Both the position numbers and the translations under genes were made by a program. A DNA stretch of 64,000 bases, taken from assembly GCF_000003815.2 (NCBI RefSeq), contig NC_049983.1, forward strand, positions 19,165,508 through 19,229,507, written 5' to 3'. This stretch comes from Branchiostoma floridae (lineage: Eukaryota > Chordata > Leptocardii > Amphioxiformes > Branchiostomatidae). This document shows positions 61,240-64,000 of this stretch, in pieces. Each line of letters begins with the position of its first letter. Position 1 is the stretch's first letter. The notes below the pieces were generated by a model that did not search any database, was not told the origin of the DNA, and saw only the letters and a program-made list of their open reading frames with translations.

Positions 61240-64000
61240 CCTTGAACAATGGGATTATGGACCAATGCACTGTTTATGCTAATTAGAATAATGCTGACAC
61301 AGGGTGGCCCTGCATGTCACCATTTGCCCACAGCAAATACCAAAAGTTGTAAATTAACCTCACAGTGTCAACTTATTTGATAGGCTAGTAAGTAGTGTAC
61401 ACTCTACATAAATTTTGTTGGTATTGTGGGGTACCACACAGTCATTGGTTGATGGGGCATTTAATCACTGCAGACCCCTAAGACAGAAGGACAAAGCCAT
61501 TTATTGAAGTCATGCCAAAGAGCATTTGCAAGTCTGGTCAGGCCACAAGTGTTTTGGGTACATTAAAATGCTGAGGCTGCCTTCTGGATCCAACCACTTG
61601 TTGTCTTCATCAGCACTTTTTTACACCAACAGGATCACCCCACGTAACATGATAGCTTGTACAATGACATCATCAGCTTGTTTTTCAGTTTGGGGGTTAA
61701 TGAACTAAGGACTTTAGCTTCTTGATGTCAAGTTGAGGTTGATGGTGTCCCCACTGGTTACCTATTCACTCATATTAAAAAAAAGTCATAAGTACATTTT
61801 CTATAGCACAACAACAATTCTCAAATACTATTTTTTTCTTAAGTAGAAATAGTAGATTGTTACCTTGGCCCGTGCCTGAATGGCTTACGTTAAGAGCCAC
61901 CAACTTGGTGACTTTTTCTAAAACTTGGTTGACAATAATTTCATAATGCTCACAAAAGTTTTCCTTTTTTGTGTTACCATGGCAACAGGTTTCTGAAAGG
62001 CATATTCTAGAATGTTAAGGTTTTAACGATGTAGTCTCCAGTTTTACTTGTTATATTTCTGTATTTTCATAAGTTTTTTTATAAAAATTGGATTGAACAT
62101 ACTTATGATACACTTAAAATATGAAAGTCCTTTTTTATTACAAAAATCCTGAAATATACAATTCATGATTGTTCATGGTTCCAATTACTATATACATATG
62201 GTTCCAAATACTATATGCATTTGTAATAGCAATTTCTTTGTTCAGTCAAACATTCCACTTTAAAAATGAGATCCCACTTAACATCTATTTCAGTTAATCT
62301 ATCTCATATATTTTTCATCCAGTCAAATACCAAGAGAACCTCAATGTCCAAAGTTACAGAAATGTGGTAACAATGCGAGATAATGACTCTATTGTTCCAG
62401 ATCTCATTCAGTATTGTACCTAAATATCATCTGCAGGTGTGCCAGGTGGCATACAACAAGGCTTTCTTTATTCCAGTGAAAATTTCAGCAGTTAGTGACC
62501 AATGACCTTGCATCACAATGATACATGATTATAGGCTCTACCATTACTTATATAATTTTAATGGTGTTACATGATAAGTCCAGGCTTTTAGTGTATTAAC
62601 CGTTAAGCGGTTAAATACAGATACTAAGTTCTTGCCAAACTCTACATCACATACATTGTGGTTACTCTTTCATGAACAATTTTTTATATATATTGATGAG
62701 ATAGACTTTCTACTAATAAACATTCAAACTTACTTTGATATCATTATATCACTTACCCATAAGATACAAGTATAATCACTATAATGACAACGTGTAGATC
62801 ATACGGTTGATACACTTTTGTCTGGGTTCAAAACTTCTGAAAGTCCTACATTCGTACCTCCTGACACAAAGATTTAATTCAGTGGATTACAGTCGACAAG
62901 GAACAACAATCTTTAGCTGGATTATCCATCTGTCCAAATAGGAGGAAACTGGTTTTGGAGCTCCTGACTTTGCATTCTGCTTGGCTGCCTTTCAAGTTGG
63001 CAAAGGGACAAGATGTGAGCTCAGCCTATTGGCGGGTAGAATCAACAAACCTAATGTGCCACAGCTAATGTTACATACAGTACCGTGCAGCTCACAAACT
63101 GCTGATACCAGCAGAAAACAGTGCTTCTCGGAAGGAAGGCAGCCTGTTGTTGTTGCCAAGGTGTGCCATGTGTTTGGTTAGCCTTACGGAGTTCTTACTG
63201 CACCACCGGAAGAACAGATATTAGGACAAAGGTCATCCCAATGTGGAAAACAACTCACAGTACTGGTAAAGATACTGATGCACTGGGCTCATATAGACAC
63301 AAAATATGAGCTGAAATAGAAGAAAGCTTCACCCTTGTAAAGGCGTTTGTTGTTGATTTGGTACATACAATGTTGTTTAACTACCGACTACAAAGTGAAG
63401 CAAGAGTAACCATTGGCTGTATCTTTTTATCATTTTATGGCTCATGCAAATGGAATTTCATTTATTGCCACTCAGATTGATTATCAGTTTCACCAACATT
63501 AGAAGAAGGCATGCAGAGGATTTCAGATCTTGCCTGTTTATTTTAAGTGCTGATTCTGTCCTGGATGTAGTCCAGGGCCAGGAAACAAACAAAATTCCAC
63601 AACATTGAAAAGCCATGACCATGATGAACCTATGAGACCACATAAGTGTCAGCTTACTCAAACAAACAGATCATTAGCTACTTTGGGTAGTACTGTAAAT
63701 GCATTTAAGTTTGCGGGGATCTAATTTCGCAGTAGCGGGAAAATGAACTTTTCGCGGTGGTTTTAATTTTGCAGTAGCACCATGCACTGTAGTCTCTTAC
63801 TGTTGTGGAAAAATGTTCGCGGTGGTTTTAAATTCGCGATGAAGCGGCCGCCGCAAAAACCACGAACATTAATCCACCGCGAACATTTCTGCATTTACAG
63901 TAACTGATGTCTGTTTCTAAGGCTAAAATTTTTTATCACTCTATGTAGTTGAAGTGTATTAGAGATTGTTTCAATGTTATATATATAATAAGAATAACAG
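61240..64000. other. Upstream flank of the giant transferrin gene, no gene recognised
   Basis: Beyond the TATA box I find only a MITE at 63692-63902 and AT-rich noncoding sequence. The short ORFs here have no recognisable similarity. Confidence 0.5.
63692..63902. mobile_element. TACTGTAAATGCA-ended MITE
   Basis: Perfect ends TACTGTAAATGCA and TGCATTTACAGTA, with repeated TTCGCGGTGGTTTTAA inside. Diverged relatives occur near 11520, 22180, 44293 and 51375, so this is a dispersed family in the window. Confidence 0.75.

Noticed and set aside
61083-61265. A longer signal-exon start about 30 codons upstream
   Set aside because: It would place the TATA box inside the coding region and bury the signal peptide behind a non-hydrophobic leader. 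The internal ATG at 61178 is better.

Overview
The window is intron-rich animal genomic DNA in draft assembly form, with four runs of exactly 100 N. Intron density, gene content and the abundance of short inverted-repeat elements suit an invertebrate deuterostome. I suspect amphioxus (Branchiostoma), but that is inference from general resemblance and was not tested.

Three protein genes can be assembled exon by exon. (1) 477-10566, minus strand: TRMU, the mitochondrial tRNA-specific 2-thiouridylase, 10 exons, 404 codons plus stop. (2) 11294-22685, plus strand: MTMR14 (Jumpy-type myotubularin-related phosphoinositide phosphatase), 19 exons, 624 codons plus stop. The two genes are head to head, with 727 bp between start codons. 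(3) 25807-61178, minus strand: a giant secreted protein of about 63 exons and roughly 3,400 residues. It has a signal peptide, an N-terminal region resembling bacterial giant-adhesin (cadherin-like/Ig-like) repeats, six consecutive transferrin lobes, a second adhesin-like region, a His/Ser/Glu-rich linker, a Trp/Pro-rich stretch, more beta-rich adhesin-like sequence, a thrombospondin type-1-like repeat and a Cys-rich C-terminal module. MTMR14 and this gene converge, with 3.1 kb between stop codons.

The six lobes alternate between two types (A-B-A-B-A-B), with type-specific exon structure and nearly identical coding segments. This suggests a two-lobed transferrin amplified as a unit to three copies. 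The classical Asp, Tyr, Tyr and His iron ligands are present wherever they can be read. The carbonate-anchoring Arg of vertebrate transferrins is Lys in all six lobes. Two lobe exons are partly lost in assembly gaps.

The noncoding space is full of non-autonomous elements: a foldback element with about 400-bp inverted arms and 10-bp target duplications, two hAT-like elements with 8-bp target duplications, a 2-kb element ended by inverted minisatellites, a CCTAGG palindromic cluster, several MITEs, a tRNA-derived SINE and a LINE 3' fragment. Three splice acceptors (TRMU exon 8, MTMR14 exons 16 and 17) each have tandemly duplicated decoy acceptors just upstream. No gene was recognised in 1-476, 22686-25806 or 61240-64000.
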